The translations under genes and the position numbers were made by a program. The notes beneath the pieces are model-generated. The model had not been told where the DNA came from. It searched no databases and saw nothing but the letters and a program-made list of their open reading frames with translations. A stretch of DNA of 64,000 nucleotides from CAZDCD01 sp964503885 (GTDB lineage Bacteria > Bacteroidota > Bacteroidia > Bacteroidales > UBA10428), in assembly GCA_964503885.1 (NCBI GenBank), contig CAZDCD010000006.1, positions 111,182-175,181 of the forward strand, in the 5' to 3' direction. Positions 28,464 to 41,700 of this stretch are shown in pieces (position 1 is the first letter of the stretch; every line of letters begins with the position of its first letter).

Positions 28464-28528
28464 GATACAGAAAGTAATTGTTGTTGTTATATATAGCTTT
28501 GATTTTAGTCGGGCAACAAAAAAACAAT
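28464..28528 (+). repeat. dispersed repeat, copy 1 (partial)
   Basis: GATACAGAAAGTAATT, a TATAT-rich spacer and TAGTCGGGCAACAAA are shared with copy 3 at 56069-56180. It is the shortest of three copies and stops soon after the GGGCAACAAA block. Confidence 0.6.
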
Positions 28529-28651
28529 GCTTTGTGGTTGAAGGTTAACGGATACAAATCACGGTAGGTGCTTCATCTTTGGATCTCAATTTACAGGATA
28601 CCATTGAAATCGTAAACTCCGGTGTTCTTTATGAGCTTACTATTTAAGTTT

Positions 28652-29668
28652 TCAATACCTGTCAAGGTACCTGTAACGCCGGACATAGTCACCCCATCTT
28701 ATGGCCAGCATAATTTCATGAGTGCCGTATGAATAATTTTGTAATGCTTTGAGACTGTAATCGAAAGAATATCCGACAAATAATTTATTTATGTTTACGC
28801 CAAATGAACCGATTAAAGTCATTCCGGATCGATAACCCAGGCCGAACCACAACTTTTTGTCATGAACATATTTTACGGATACATCCAGTTGAAAGTTAAG
28901 TTGTTCGGAAGATTTGATGTAAAACGAAGGTTCCAATACATCCTTTGTGTTCAGGTTGTATTTGTATCCGCCAATCAGATAAAACTGTCGGTAGATATGA
29001 AAATTTTCGCTTTTATAAGTCCCAAAATTTACTGTTGACTGCAGCAATTGTAAGATCGAAATCCCGATATAGGACTTTGAATCGGAATAATAAACCCCAA
29101 AATTGGCATCGGGAATATTCAGGGAGATATTGCTGCCATAAGCCGGATCATCCAGGTTATCAAGTAATTTCAAGTCGTCTTTTTTTATTTTATATTTCAT
29201 AAAGCCCAGCGATAAACCCAGAGAAAGTTGTGACCTGCTATTCAGGAAGATATGGTAGGCATAGGTAAATTGCAGCCAGGTTTGATCAATCTGTCCTGCA
29301 TGATAGTTATAGGCATGAATACCTAATCCCACCCGTCCGCTGTGAAGAAGTGGTTTGTTTTTTCGCCTGATTCTTGCGTTTTTAAAGATGTGGCTTTTTT
29401 TCATAATTCTTGTCTGCAAACTGGCAGCAAATACAGTTGGAGCGCCTTCCACGCCAAGCCATTGATTTCTGTTTGTAAGAATAAATGTTGTAAAAGCGTC
29501 AGCACCTGCTGCAGCCGGATTTAGGATGAAAGGACTGAAAGTGTACTGACTGTAATATGGTATTTGTTGTGCATGAACGCTGGACAGCGAGCATAGCACA
29601 ATGCCAAGTCCAATAATGAAGTGAAAATGTTTTAACCATTTTGTATGTGAAGTCATGGTGTGATTCAT
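28652..29668 (-). CDS. PorP/SprF family outer-membrane protein of the type IX secretion system
   Basis: This 338-residue protein has a signal peptide ending at VHAQ and the family's defining N-terminal strand IPYYSQYTFSPFILNPAAAG, then a series of amphipathic strands expected of an outer-membrane beta-barrel. PorP/SprF proteins bind type B sorting-domain substrates and hold them at the surface; SprF is needed for SprB export in Flavobacterium. Here it directly follows a type B sorting-domain gene (50-base gap), the classic pairing. A second ATG four codons in (29656) is an equally good start. Confidence 0.92.
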   Translation of the reverse strand: MNHTMTSHTKWLKHFHFIIGLGIVLCSLSSVHAQQIPYYSQYTFSPFILNPAAAGADAFTTFILTNRNQWLGVEGAPTVFAASLQTRIMKKSHIFKNARIRRKNKPLLHSGRVGLGIHAYNYHAGQIDQTWLQFTYAYHIFLNSRSQLSLGLSLGFMKYKIKKDDLKLLDNLDDPAYGSNISLNIPDANFGVYYSDSKSYIGISILQLLQSTVNFGTYKSENFHIYRQFYLIGGYKYNLNTKDVLEPSFYIKSSEQLNFQLDVSVKYVHDKKLWFGLGYRSGMTLIGSFGVNINKLFVGYSFDYSLKALQNYSYGTHEIMLAIRWGDYVRRYRYLDRY

Positions 29669-29718
29669 TTTAATATCGTATTGTGTAAGAAGCTTTCATT
29701 TTTTTTGGTTTATTAAGT

Positions 29719-30717
29719 TTATCTGATCAGTGTAATACTTCCCACGATTTCTTTAGAACCGTCGCCCGGATTGATAACATAATAATAAGCGTTCACAGGC
29801 ATTTTTCTGCCATTCGATGTTCCGTCCCATGGCTGGGTAAATCCCCGGTCAGACTCAAATACCCGGATTCCCAGGGGATCATATATCTTCACGGTAAGGT
29901 TCGGATAATTCTCAAGACCTGTTATCTGCCAATAGTCGTTATGACCGTCGCCATTGGGTGTAAATGCATTCGGTATGGTCAGCTTGATTTTACTGATACA
30001 ATCGAGAATCTGTATGGTATCGGTCCCTGTGCATCCATTTACATCGGTGACTCTCACCCATATTTGACCGTCCCCCTCACGGGCAATGACAGACTGGGCA
30101 ATATCACCGCTGTTCCAGGAATATGATCCGTCGTAATATCCGGCATCGAGCACCAGTTCATCAGGAGCGCAAAGGATTGTATCCCTGCCCAGATATATAT
30201 CAGGTGGTGGATTCGCGATCACCAGAACCGAATCGCGATACGAACAGCCATCCTGACTGGTGACCTCTACCCAATAAATCCCATCGACATTGGCAGTTAA
30301 AGTGGGTTGTGAACTGCCGTCCTGCCAGAGATAGGTATCAAATCCTTCACCCGGGTTTAGTTCGGTTTGTCCGCCAAGGCATATATTTCTGATATTTCCC
30401 AGGTCCACAAAAGGAGAAGCATTTATTTTAACGTTGATCCTCATGTTATTTCCCAAACAACCTGAAACTGATTCTTCATAAACCGAAATGTCATATTCAC
30501 CGGGTATATCGCTCCAGATTACAGTGATGGTATCGGCATTCGGATCGGATACAATCCGACCTCCCTCAACCGTCCAGTGATAAATCGAACCGGCATTATC
30601 CGTAATTTTGTACTGAATGCCTTTCGGGGATGCACAAAGCGTATATTGACCCTGAGCGTTCAGACCAACAGCAGCATTTATGAATACCGGTAAAAGAAGG
30701 CATTTGACAAAGTTCAT
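29719..30717 (-). CDS. secreted protein with type B T9SS (gliding-motility) C-terminal domain
   Basis: The 332-residue protein has a signal peptide (ends NAQ), then an Ig/PKD-like domain (about 25-105) and two short Ig-like domains with paired cysteines (105-235). The C-terminal domain, about residues 245-332, contains NAFTPNGDGHNDYWQI, the start of the gliding-motility-associated type B sorting domain, and ends in GSITLIR. It should be exported by the T9SS and kept at the surface by the adjacent PorP/SprF protein. Its first domain (IYHWTVEGG ... GEYDISVYEESVSGC) is related to those of the two secreted proteins upstream in the operon. Confidence 0.9.
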   Translation of the reverse strand: MNFVKCLLLPVFINAAVGLNAQGQYTLCASPKGIQYKITDNAGSIYHWTVEGGRIVSDPNADTITVIWSDIPGEYDISVYEESVSGCLGNNMRINVKINASPFVDLGNIRNICLGGQTELNPGEGFDTYLWQDGSSQPTLTANVDGIYWVEVTSQDGCSYRDSVLVIANPPPDIYLGRDTILCAPDELVLDAGYYDGSYSWNSGDIAQSVIAREGDGQIWVRVTDVNGCTGTDTIQILDCISKIKLTIPNAFTPNGDGHNDYWQITGLENYPNLTVKIYDPLGIRVFESDRGFTQPWDGTSNGRKMPVNAYYYVINPGDGSKEIVGSITLIR

Positions 30718-30864
30718 GATCTTCTTGTAAAAGGTTTGTGTTTAGTATTACTCCTTAACATTTTGTACTTTTTTATCCTGTTAACAATCAAATTGTAGTT
30801 GACATTGTGACATTGCATCCTTTCATTTTCAATTTTTCCAACCGTCGGGCAGATTATCAAATCA

Positions 30865-31551
30865 TCATAATTGAATAATACCGGATGTTCCGGGTGTCGG
30901 TTCAACCGTTACAGTATATATATGTAAAGCCGCATCTGGCTCTGTGCCAGTATAAATCACCGTATGATTATCAGGTGTGGTGACCGAGGAAATACGGATG
31001 GTATGAATTGCCTGTGTCGTAGCCGATAGATTGATGAACCCATCGATCGTTACACTTGCATGGTTACCTGCTGCAACGTTTACAGTTTGTCCGGCATCGC
31101 CATCGATGCTGTATGTTAAACTCCAGGCACCGGTTAAACCGGCATAATCAACATCCACCGTAAAATCTCCTGACTGATTATCTGTTTTAGGGCATTCTGT
31201 TGAACTGGTGCCGGACCATGCAATAGTCATCTCCACCACTTCAACCAAAAGAGTATGACTGCTTCCTGCACAACCTGAAACAGGTTTTGTAGGATAAACA
31301 GAAATTGTATACATACCTGTGGAACCATCCCATAAAACATCGTTCGTGGTATCAGCAGTTCCAAAATCAGATAAGGTACCACCGGGAGTCACCGACCAGT
31401 GATAATTATAAACGGGTGTACCGATAACAGGCGAAACCGAATAATGGTGTACAGACCCTCTTGTTACCTGAACCTGCGCTTGTGTCAGGTTAAAGCTGAA
31501 TAACAGGAAGGCGGTAACCAACCAAATAAATATAATACCGATTCGCTTCAT
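30865..31551 (-). CDS. small secreted Ig-like protein of the T9SS surface operon
   Basis: A 228-residue protein with a signal peptide (ends LTQAQ). Residues 25-105 form an Ig/PKD-like domain (YNYHWSVTPGG, then GMYTISVYPTKPVSGC) that parallels the first domain of the type B protein at 29719. A second beta domain (115-220) follows. The C-terminus EPTPGTSGIIQL resembles, at low identity, the shared tail of its upstream neighbours. No canonical type A or B sorting domain is present. I infer export and surface assembly with its neighbours, but by which route is unclear. Confidence 0.75.
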   Translation of the reverse strand: MKRIGIIFIWLVTAFLLFSFNLTQAQVQVTRGSVHHYSVSPVIGTPVYNYHWSVTPGGTLSDFGTADTTNDVLWDGSTGMYTISVYPTKPVSGCAGSSHTLLVEVVEMTIAWSGTSSTECPKTDNQSGDFTVDVDYAGLTGAWSLTYSIDGDAGQTVNVAAGNHASVTIDGFINLSATTQAIHTIRISSVTTPDNHTVIYTGTEPDAALHIYTVTVEPTPGTSGIIQL

Positions 31552-31698
31552 TGACTTACCCGGTTAATTTTTTCCGTTTTTTTTTAATACTATTCTGGTA
31601 TGAGTCAATCATTTGACATTTATGAATAAACGGGATCATTATTGCCCTGATCAGGTCCGTTGCGATTCAGTAATTCCTGTAACATCGAACACGAAGGG

Positions 31699-31735
31699 TT
31701 CCGCAAAGAGTTCTTTATTAAATCTCTTTGCGGAA
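31699..31735. promoter_or_regulatory. perfect 12-bp inverted repeat in the intergenic region
   Basis: TTCCGCAAAGAG and CTCTTTGCGGAA pair perfectly around a 13-base loop, between the genes ending at 31847 and starting at 31551. It is part of the operon transcript on the minus strand. There is no adjacent T-run, so an mRNA-stability or processing hairpin is more likely than a terminator. Confidence 0.5.
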
Positions 31736-31846
31736 TTATCTTCTTGTCCGTTGCTCACCGGTGAACTTTTGTCACCTTCCAACAGGAACCTTAAATACAC
31801 AACATTATAAAAAACTACATTTCTATCTGATCAGGCAGTTACTTTA

Positions 31847-32617
31847 TTAGTCATGATATATCGGTGTGGTTGCCGGCAATGACCATACAGAAAGTGTATG
31901 AGTATTCGTGCCACCAACAGTAAGATCGCCTCCGAATGAATCCTTTGCCCCTGTAATTGTCACACTACGAGCCAGGTCATCACTGGTTGTGGTATTGTTA
32001 ACAAATCCTACCAGAGCAGGAATATCAAGTGCAACAAGTGCATCGGCAACAGAAATGGTCGCTGTGCTTGTTGCTCCGTTAATCGTATATTGAACATCAA
32101 CCGTTATCGGATACGTAATCGTTCCTGTATAGGTCAAAGCAGGAGAATATCCACCGGCTGCAGGACACTGGTCTGTACCGGTTGCTGCCAGAAATTCAAC
32201 AGTACCTGTTGGACCGACTAAGACATTAAGCGATTGTAAGGCTCCGGCGCAACTTCCGAAACCTGCCGGATTGTTTTCCTGAAGTTCAATCACGTAATGA
32301 CCGGCTGCCAACCATATAATATTCTGAAGGGCGTCATTTGCACCCGCAGCAATCGTATAGTCGACACCTGCCGTGGCGGCAGGGCCTTTCACGTAAAAGG
32401 CATCAGCAGTAAAAATGGTCCATGCATACACATTGGGGACAGCACCCCTTACCGTATAGGCGACGTCATAAATGTGCGTAGAATTAACCCCTACATTATG
32501 CGGTGCAGCTACACTGGGCTGAGTAGGAGGAGTAGTGGTCTGGGCAAATGAATACCCGGTCAGCAAAATAGTCAGCGTTACACTGCCTATGATCTTCATA
32601 AAATTGTTTGTTTTCAT
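31847..32617 (-). CDS. small secreted Ig-like protein with LPATTPIYHD tail
   Basis: This 256-residue protein has a signal peptide (IIGSVTLTILLTGYSFAQ). Its first domain (about 40-135) follows the same plan as the proteins at 30865 and 29719: a VYAW strand, a NIIW strand, GHYVIEL and a final conserved cysteine. A second beta domain covers 140-240. The last residues, SLPATTPIYHD, match the tail of the 3085- and 314-residue proteins (LPPTTLIYHEFEDN). It lacks a standard T9SS sorting domain. The signal-peptide region of this gene is duplicated at 42169-42285. Confidence 0.78.
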   Translation of the reverse strand: MKTNNFMKIIGSVTLTILLTGYSFAQTTTPPTQPSVAAPHNVGVNSTHIYDVAYTVRGAVPNVYAWTIFTADAFYVKGPAATAGVDYTIAAGANDALQNIIWLAAGHYVIELQENNPAGFGSCAGALQSLNVLVGPTGTVEFLAATGTDQCPAAGGYSPALTYTGTITYPITVDVQYTINGATSTATISVADALVALDIPALVGFVNNTTTSDDLARSVTITGAKDSFGGDLTVGGTNTHTLSVWSLPATTPIYHD

Positions 32618-32706
32618 AATGTTACTTTTTTCATTTTTATTAATAATTATTAAATTTGCTTTTGTTAATTATCTTCAAATTCATGGTATATAAGCGTTGT
32701 GGGTGG
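32541..32706 (-). repeat. duplicated segment (copy A): signal-peptide start plus end of giant gene
   Basis: About 165 bp, running from within the signal peptide of the 256-residue protein through the intergenic spacer into the last codons of the giant gene, is repeated with high identity at 42209-42374. Both copies include a T-rich stretch containing TTACTTTTTTCATTTTTAT and a segment containing TTTTGTTAATTATCTTCAAA. Confidence 0.8.
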
Positions 32707-35700
32707 TAAAGAATATACTGTTACATCCAGAGTGAGCGGCAAACTTGTTCCGCAACCATTGGTTGTTGTGACATTTAATGTACCACTTGTTGCTGTTAAA
32801 TCGTAATCGAGGCTGACTGAACTTCCGGCCCCGTTAATCGTAACACCGGCTCCCGTATAATTCCAATTATAGGTCAGCGCAACATCATTGGTTACGGAAT
32901 AAGCCATACCCGTCCGGTCCTGACAAACCTGATCCGTATAAGCAATGAAGGAGCCGGGTTGCACAGGTAATAGCGGAAAATTGATTATTGTATTGTCGGA
33001 GGAAGTGCAATTGCCGTTGCTTATTGTCCACCGCAATGTGTAGGTTGTGCCATTAGTACCATTGAAAATGCTGTTATAAACAACAGGTTGCACCACTGTT
33101 CCGCCTGTTCCGCCAATAATGGTCCATAACCCGTTACCGACCACCGGAATGTTACCGGCGAGGGTAGCGCTTGTTCCGCCACAAATGGACTGATCGTTTC
33201 CGGCAGCCGCAGTAGTTGGAACCGTGTATGTAGTTACCGTAACTGAATCAACCACCCCTGCTTCAGGAGGTCCGGCATACGGGGGATTGTTACAGGTGAA
33301 TCCTGTCAGCTGGTATGTTGCTCCTGTTGCATCTGTAGGAAGTATAAAGGGTAGTGAACTGACTGTAACAGGTGTTTGTGATACTCCATCTTTTTTATAA
33401 AAGAGAATATAATCAAGGTTTATCGGAATAGAAGTCGTAAAAGTCACAGGTATTCCTGCCGTACCGCAAACCGGTCCTGCCGGGGTTAAGGAGGCCCTTG
33501 GTTTTATGCTATTGATACATGCTACGGCATATTTTCCTGAACGTGCTGAAGGAATGGTAATCAAGGCTGATGTATATACAGTACCATTATTATTGTCGCC
33601 GAAAGCATCGGAACCTATTTTCTGCCAAAAAAACGTTACTGAATTATAACCGCCTACATACATATCGCTTAATCCATTTTCGGTCATCAACGGGGTTAAA
33701 TCGCTTAAAGGATCCCATCTTATATTTACAACTGCGTGGTCTCCCGACTCTGCACCTACTGCCCAGTATTCCTTTGAGTTTACATAAGTTAAGGGTAGAG
33801 AAAGGCTTGTAGAGGTTAAATTGGGTGTAAAATATTCAGCACTCCAAAAAATTGATCCTGTCCGTGAAGATGAAAGTATCAGCTTATTCCCTAATACAAT
33901 GCCCTTTCCGATCGGAAAATGGAAATTATCACCCTGGTTGATCTTCTTATATAGTGGTCCATTCACAAATGACGAAGAACTACCACCTGACGGGATGACA
34001 CAGTTAATTTCCTCGTTGGTAATCGTTAGTTTATTGGTTAAAGTTGTTTGAATGGTGCCATTAGTCAATAATAAATTGCCAGTTACTTCAATTTCTCCAC
34101 TGGAATTGATGGTAAGACCTGCAGGGTTATTTATTTCCAGGTTGTTGAAGCTGTTTGAACCGCTAAAATCACCCAAGATGCCACCAATGGTTTGGGTTGC
34201 AGTTCCCGTAAACGATACGGTTGCACCTGCTCCTGAACCCCTTATAAAAGCACCTGAATTATAGCGTTCCAGGGTACCCTGAATAGTAAGCTTACGGTTA
34301 TTTAAACTATTGTCAAGTATAGGGCCATCGATTAACAGTTGCCTGCATATGGTAAGATCCATATCGGGCAATATTCTTGAACCGCTGCCTACTAAATGCA
34401 AGTTTGCGATAGAGGTGTAAAGATCAGCAATAAGTACATAATTTGTGGTTCCGCCATATTCTAATGTGCTGTTACCGGAACAATCTAAGAAGGAAGTATA
34501 TTTTCCTGCCGGGACGGTTCCACTTTCCAGATAAAGCGTCCCCTCACCATCAACAGTACCCAGATTATGACCATAATACGGGGCAATGATATTGAGTTTT
34601 CCGTTTATTGTTGTTCTGTATGCCGAACAGTAACTGGCATCTACATTAATTTCATGATCAACGTTAACGATAAAACCGTTTGGTCCACCCACGGGACATG
34701 CATATAAATCACCTCCTGTTTGAACCCAGTTAGTTTCGTCAGACCAAACACCATCAGCAATGCTTATATATTCAGGTACCTGATCCGGTATGGCAAGATC
34801 CATTCCGGCAGTATATTCACCACTGAGATTACTTGAATTGTTGAAGGTATATGTTATAGTATTAACTGTTTCATCTACATTATCAGTCACTGCTCCGGGT
34901 GCGGCTTTTATCCAGCTGGTACCGGGTATCAGCAGCCTTGCTGCTATATAATCGGCTTCGGTATTCGAACCTGTAACACGAACATCGGCATTCTTGTAGT
35001 TGAGTACAAGACTGCCGTTAAAGCTTTCAATACCTGAACTTTCAACTTCCCAGTAGTATTGGAGCACGTTGTTTTGATCTAAAACTCCCGGGTGGTGATC
35101 ATTAATATTGTTAAGCCGGATTGAACCAACGTTTGTGTTCGAGGTATAGGTCAATAAGGCTGGTGTATATTTTGTGGCGGTCCCCAAAGGAAAGGTAAAA
35201 GTTTGCTCCAGACCACTGTATATACTGAAATATTTTTTAATTCCCACGTTACTGAAAACTCCATCAGATGCAATCATTTTTGTGGCGCTGAATGAACTTC
35301 CCTCAATATTGCTGTTAACTCCAAGGGTCAGCAAGTATTTATTGATATCGAAGACTCCGTTGGTTAAGATAAGATTTTTCTGAAGTGTAATATTGTTGAG
35401 GATTCTCGCTCCTTCGGTATTATTCAGTTCCAGACGGCCGAAAGTTCCGGTTCCTGAAACGTATTGAAGTACAGTCCCGTTCAGAATTACTCCACCGGTG
35501 CCGGGATCTCCATCATAATTGGCATTGTTCACTAAATCACCTTTCACATTAATAGTAAATGTACTGCCCAGTAATTGCCCTGAACTTAGGGTGAGGTCGT
35601 TAAGTACGGTGATGTCCCTGATCAAGGAAAGTGAGGTAAGCGGGGCAACCAGCATATCGTAAAAATCGGTGGCTGTTGATCCCTGTAGTATTTGGGTGCC

Positions 35701-38700
35701 GCCATTAAAAGTAGTAAGATTATTATAATGGTTATAGGTACCATTGTTGGTAAAATCGCCTTTAATAGTCACAGCAATATTATACGTTGCATTAGCATCA
35801 AAGAAGCTTCTGTTATTGGTAAGGTTGAGATTACCTTTTAGCACAAGCGGGCTGATCAACAAAGTGGCCGTTGCATTGCGGGCTGTACCAGTAGTTTTTC
35901 CGGTAATAGTCAGGTCATTGAGGGCTGTATTGGCATCTAATATATAATTTTGGACAGCGTCAACTGCCGGTCCGACAGAGGGACTTTGTGAAAAGATAAT
36001 TTCACCACCGGTCACGGAACTTGTTGCCGGTCTCAGGTATAGGTCTCCACAGGTATTGCCTCCACCGCCACGCACAATGGTAATGGTACCTGCAGACATG
36101 TTAAAAACACTTCCGTTGTTTAAAACTTCAAGTTTAGCATTTGTGTTAATGGCCGCCTGACCATTAATAACAACTGTACCTCCGCTTTGCATGTAGCGCA
36201 GAATTCCGTTGGTTGTGGCAGGATTCCGACGAATTTGGCCGTTGACAATTAATCTACCGCCTTGCATATCTATCGCAGAGGCGCCACCTCCGGAATATTC
36301 TATGTCGTTATGGTTGTTAGTTGTTCCATTGGTTGGTCCGATGTATACGTTACCATTTATTATAGTAAGCTTGCCGTTCAGGAAAAGATCGTTTGTATTA
36401 GAAGCTGCATTTGCAATCAGAATATTTGTGTTATTGGCATTGGTATAGTCTATATTTAAACCCGCAGTAGATGGGATGGTAATACTGCTTCCCTGGGTAA
36501 TTGTAAAATCGGTTCCGGGGTCAGTACGCATATATCTGAATGTTCCGTTTTGAAGGGTCAACCAGTTATCTGTTGGTGTAGTTAATGTTCCGCCTATGTC
36601 GCAGGTAAGGATTGTAGACTGTGATGTACCCTTATTTACAATTACCGTTTCGAAAATTGTTAAGGGACTATTTTCTGTATTCGATATGGAGGCTGAAGTA
36701 TTTCCAAAAAAGAAAAGAGGGAGAAGTCTAAAGTCGCATTGACAACGCGTAGTTGTCCCGGTTTCAATTGTACCAGTTGTATTATTGATAAGATTTCCGC
36801 CAATAGACATTTTTTGATTGGTGGCACTACCATAAACATCTATCGATGAATTTGTTGCAACAGTAACATTCCCATAAACCACAATATTTTGTGCGATCGC
36901 ATTATTCCCATACCAAATGAGTGACCCTCCTTGTATATTCAGATTACCGTTAATGGTAATGGTTTTAGGGACTTTCGTTATTGGTGGGGTCGGATAATCT
37001 GCATTCCAGGTTAGGCAGAACCATGAATCGGCATTCTGACCCCTGGTGACACAATTTCCATATATTAAAAGGTCCCTGTTTGGGAAAATAATATTGGAAC
37101 CACCAAGGGGTGATATTATCAGGTTACCATATGAACCAACATTATTGGGCAACCAATAGGTGGTACCGGCAATCGGGTTCACCGAATACAATTCGGTAGT
37201 TCCCAGGTTAATATTGAAATCGGAAAAATCACCAGAAGGAAAGGCATAGGTACTTCCATTGGCGTAATTGGTTGTTAATCTGAAATTGCCATTTCCACCG
37301 GCATGCGATCTTACTATTCCAAAATTGCAGCCCGGGTTGTTTTCTATATCGAGTACGGAACCTGATTCTATTCGCAGGCTGGCACAACTGACTACAGCGT
37401 TGTTTAACTGATAATAGGTGGCAGGCGGAACAGGCGGAATAACAATAACTGGGGCATCATATAAATATACAGAATCATTTCCGCCAATTATAACAATATC
37501 GGACGCTCCGGGAACTGTTGCCGGCACATCATCGACCGTGTGGCCGGTCAATGACCATGTGTTCACGTTACTCCACAGACCCGATTGCCGGCTGTAATAA
37601 ATCCTAGGGATGCCGAATGGGTCGGTTGCATCAATGTCCCCGGCTGTATACTCTCCATCAATAAAATTCACATTTTCAAGGAAATTACCACTTCCGGGTT
37701 CACCAATGATATTCGTGGTTTCATCCACGTCGTTCACTGTACCTTTGGTCCATGTATAGGCAGAGCTGTTATACCTGGCAGCCACATAGCCGGTTTCAGC
37801 TACATCACCGCCTGAAACAACATCATTATCAGCATAGTTATAGGCATGATTGACGGTAGCATCACCCAGTGTAAATCCTGAAGATATCACCCTCCAGAAA
37901 TAAGACAGGCCTCTTCCGTTGGTGGTAACATTGGGATGTTCATACCCTACAGGGACAACCGTTATTGAGCCATAAACCGTAGGCGCAGCGCCAAAACCAA
38001 TGGAGGCAGGTGCATAATTAGCTGTCACATGACTGGAAGAAGGCGATCCAACCGGGAAATCGAAAGCCGTGGTGAATGAATAAACTTTAGTAAGTCCACC
38101 ATCACCAGCATTACCAAGTGTTTGTAAGTATCTGTTTGCACTGACACCTGAAATGGAAGCCGAAGCTCCTAGTTTTAAATTATAGGAACCAATATTAAAT
38201 AGTTTATCCTGTGAAAGGGTGAGTGTGCCATTGATTGTAATATTGGCAGCTAAAGAAACAGGTGCTGACTGCGCATCAGTGTTGTTAATATTGATATTTT
38301 GGAAAATTCCGTTTCCATTGCCATCAATAACCTGTGGATCATCATCGGCTAATATAATTGTGCCGGTTCCAGAATGAACACCTGAATTATATAAATAGGA
38401 TGATGTTGAGGTTGCTGAGGTGTTAAAGTCAATGGTTTTTCCACCATCGGCAAGGGTGCCGTTTAAAATCATCAGAGAATCGGCAACTGAAATGGTAGAT
38501 TGTGATCCGTCCAACGTCAATGTCGTTCCGGCGGGTTTATCAATCTTTAATTTTTTCAATGCAAGGGCAGTGGCCGTATTTATTATGAAGTTCTGGCTAC
38601 CTATACCGTTAAACAACGTCCAATTCGTACCTGGAGTATAGGAAGTTCCATCAGCCAGGCTGAAATTTCCACCAATTGAAACATTGAGGTTGTTTGCGTC

Positions 38701-41700
38701 CAAATCACCCGATATCAACGTAAGGTTTTGTAAAACATTTAAGGAATAGGTATTCAAAAGTACCACCGATGTGCTACTTGCCCTGTTAATAGTAAGGTTT
38801 CCTAAGTGGGCATTGGAAAGTATAATATGGTCTGGAGAATCCGTACCTGTTCCGGTTGTGGGAATTAATTCCAGCGTTCCACCGGTAACGTTAATATTTC
38901 CGGTAGAGGATAGAACTTCAAAAACTTTCTGCTGGGCTGCTACCGTGCCATCACCGCAAACATCATAAATGCGGATTGTACCTCCGGATAAAACAAGCAC
39001 ATTGGCAACATTGTTCATGTTGAAAGTTCCCTTGATGCCTTCCAGACCGGCTGCGGACCTAACGGTATTCAAGGTTGTTGTTGTGACATCAATCAAATCA
39101 CTTACACTTGTATATGCAGTCGGGGTTCGTTGAAAACGTCCTCGCAGTATAAAAGTACCGCCTGACTGATCAAAAGAAGACAATCCACCGGTACCTCCTG
39201 CTGCACGAAACTGCTTGGCATCTAAAGTACCACCATTAATAACAAACTGTCCCGAAGCCAGGTCCCAGGTGATAAAGCCACCCGATTCGCGGGTTGAGAA
39301 ATAGCCATCGTTGATTTGTATCTTTCCATATATTGAAAATGAACTGCATCCACCCTGACCAACACCATTTACAAGGCCGGTTCCTCCCGAAACGCCGTAA
39401 AGCACATTCACTTCCCTGTAATCATCGGCAGTTGATAAAACAACCACATCGGGCCCATCGAGAATCAACGCACCATTGGCCGGAATATAAAAATCGGAAT
39501 TCGGACTTGCACCACCTTCGGCGCATGTGCCTTCCGAAAGAGAAGGGATAGCCGTTAATCCTTTCAGGATCAATGCACCTGTCCGGATCCAGAGTGCTTT
39601 TTTCAGGTTGGGATTGCTACCCCCTCCATCACCGCCGGCAACATTGGCCCCAAAAAGTCTGAAGTTTGGATATGCCGTAGCATACACGGTTAATGAATAA
39701 CTCTGGTCTATACCTTTATCAATAACAAGGTTGTAGAAATCAGTAGTGTTATTACAGGTGACTGTATTACTTGTTGCTCCTCTGAAGTAAACAGTAGCAA
39801 AACCGGTCGTGGTTCCTAATGTTGTTGAAGGAAATGCATCGTAAACCGGATAGTTAAGATTTGTAAACCGCACGGTACCGTTATTGGTAAAATTGCCATA
39901 AAGCACGATCCTGTGCGAATGTGCATCGTAATAATTAATAAAAGGTGCGCCAGTTGAAGTGCCAATATTCAAGGGATTAGTTGTTGTGTTTGTAACTCCG
40001 GTGCCAACTGTAATTGAAGCTCCGTTATCCACTGTCACATCTCCGTATATGGTCAGTTGTCGCCTGTTTGCGGTGTTATCATTGATACGTAAGGTTCCCT
40101 GTTTTACATACAAAAAGCCATTCAGGGTTAAATTATTTAGCTGTGTGCCAACCACTCCGGGAACATTTATTCGTAAATTATTGTAGGTGGTTTGAGCAAC
40201 TGACAGCGTAAAATCTGTGGCATTATAATATTCCGTTGTACCACCCTGAGTATTTATAAAAGTATTTGTAGCCACAACAGGAAAATTTGCAGAAGCCAGT
40301 TTCAAGGTACCCTTTCCTTTCAGTTTGGCAAGTCCGCCAGTGAAGCTATAGGTTTCCATATCGAGAATACCACCGCTGTTAATATTTATTTCAAGGTTGG
40401 TAGCGATAATATTGGCCTGTAAACTAACAGTCCTGCCATCGAGAATCACAACCACATCATTGTTTCCGGGTATCGTAGATCCGACCTGTGTTGTCCCACC
40501 CGGATCCGATGTCCATGTTGAAGCCGTATTCCAGCTTCCGGCCTGATAAGAATAGTATGTTCCTAATGCACTGGCCGTCCATGAGGAAATTGAGGTGCCA
40601 ATATTAGTTGTACCTGCAATGGTAAAATCATTGGTGCCAAAACTTGCAGTACCTGTTGGAACCTGCCACACACCTGCACCGGGTTTCACCCAAATATTTG
40701 AAGGTGGGAGAACTGCTTCTGCAGGATTGTATTGAAAAGTAGCAGTTATTGTTTTTCCACCTGTGCTGCAGATAACATCCCAGTACTTGCTGACATTTTT
40801 TGAACCCAGCGCCCCTGAAGGAACTGCCTTTATGCTTATGGTGCCTGTAACTGTACCCGAAATTGACGAAATACTTACAGGCGAATAATAGCCACCTGCA
40901 CCTATAGGAAAAAGAATAGGTGTTGTTGCCTGGGCATTTCTGATAAGGTTACCGTTGCCATTGGTTTCAACCATGCTGGTCGGCCCCGGAGTGCCCTGAA
41001 CAGCATTTGCTGCATTGTTGGTAAGCGTGAGGTTATAATTGCCAAGCTGTATTACTCCCGAGGATAAAGTGAGAACCCCTGCAACTGTTGATGCTCCCTG
41101 TAAGGTTTTGTTTCCGCCATTTGAGGCGGTAAGATTATAATAGGTATAGGCACCTAGATTTTGAACTCCATTATTGTTGTAATTAATTGTTCCTGAAGTA
41201 GGCGCACCTCCGCCACCGCCGAAAGCGCTGGTAATACCTCCACCGGCAATGGTTCCACCAACATTTACAGTGCCTGCACCGGTAAAACGAATATAGGTGC
41301 GTGCATTTGTGTTATCCATGGTAATATCACCTGCTACGTTAACAGTACCGGTACTTATTTCAATATAGGCATCACAATTGTCATTGTTTGCAGCACTCAA
41401 TGAGACGGAACCGGTGGAATAGGTTCCGGCATTTACTAAAATTGCCTTCCAATCACCGGATGAATTTGATACAACGGAAGTAGTGCCGACAACAATAAGC
41501 GTGTATGCACCGGAAAATGATATCCGTGAATTCTGGTTACCACCTGGAATATTTAAATTACCGATAGAGTTGGCAGGAGATACGTTAAGTGTAATGACAT
41601 GATTGTTACGGATTGTTACTGTACCTGTCCCTGCATTCTGACCGGGATATGAAGTGGCAGCAGACCAGCTTCCTGCAATCATGCATTGCTGCCAAGTACC

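Larger units (their letters stand above)
27897..28651. other. 755-bp intergenic region between porP and the PorE-like gene
   Basis: No gene is convincing here. It contains a tRNA-3'-end-like stretch (28130-28155) and one copy of a repeat found twice more in the window (28464-28528), each listed separately. The remainder is AT-rich with no clear promoter for the PorE-like gene. Confidence 0.5.
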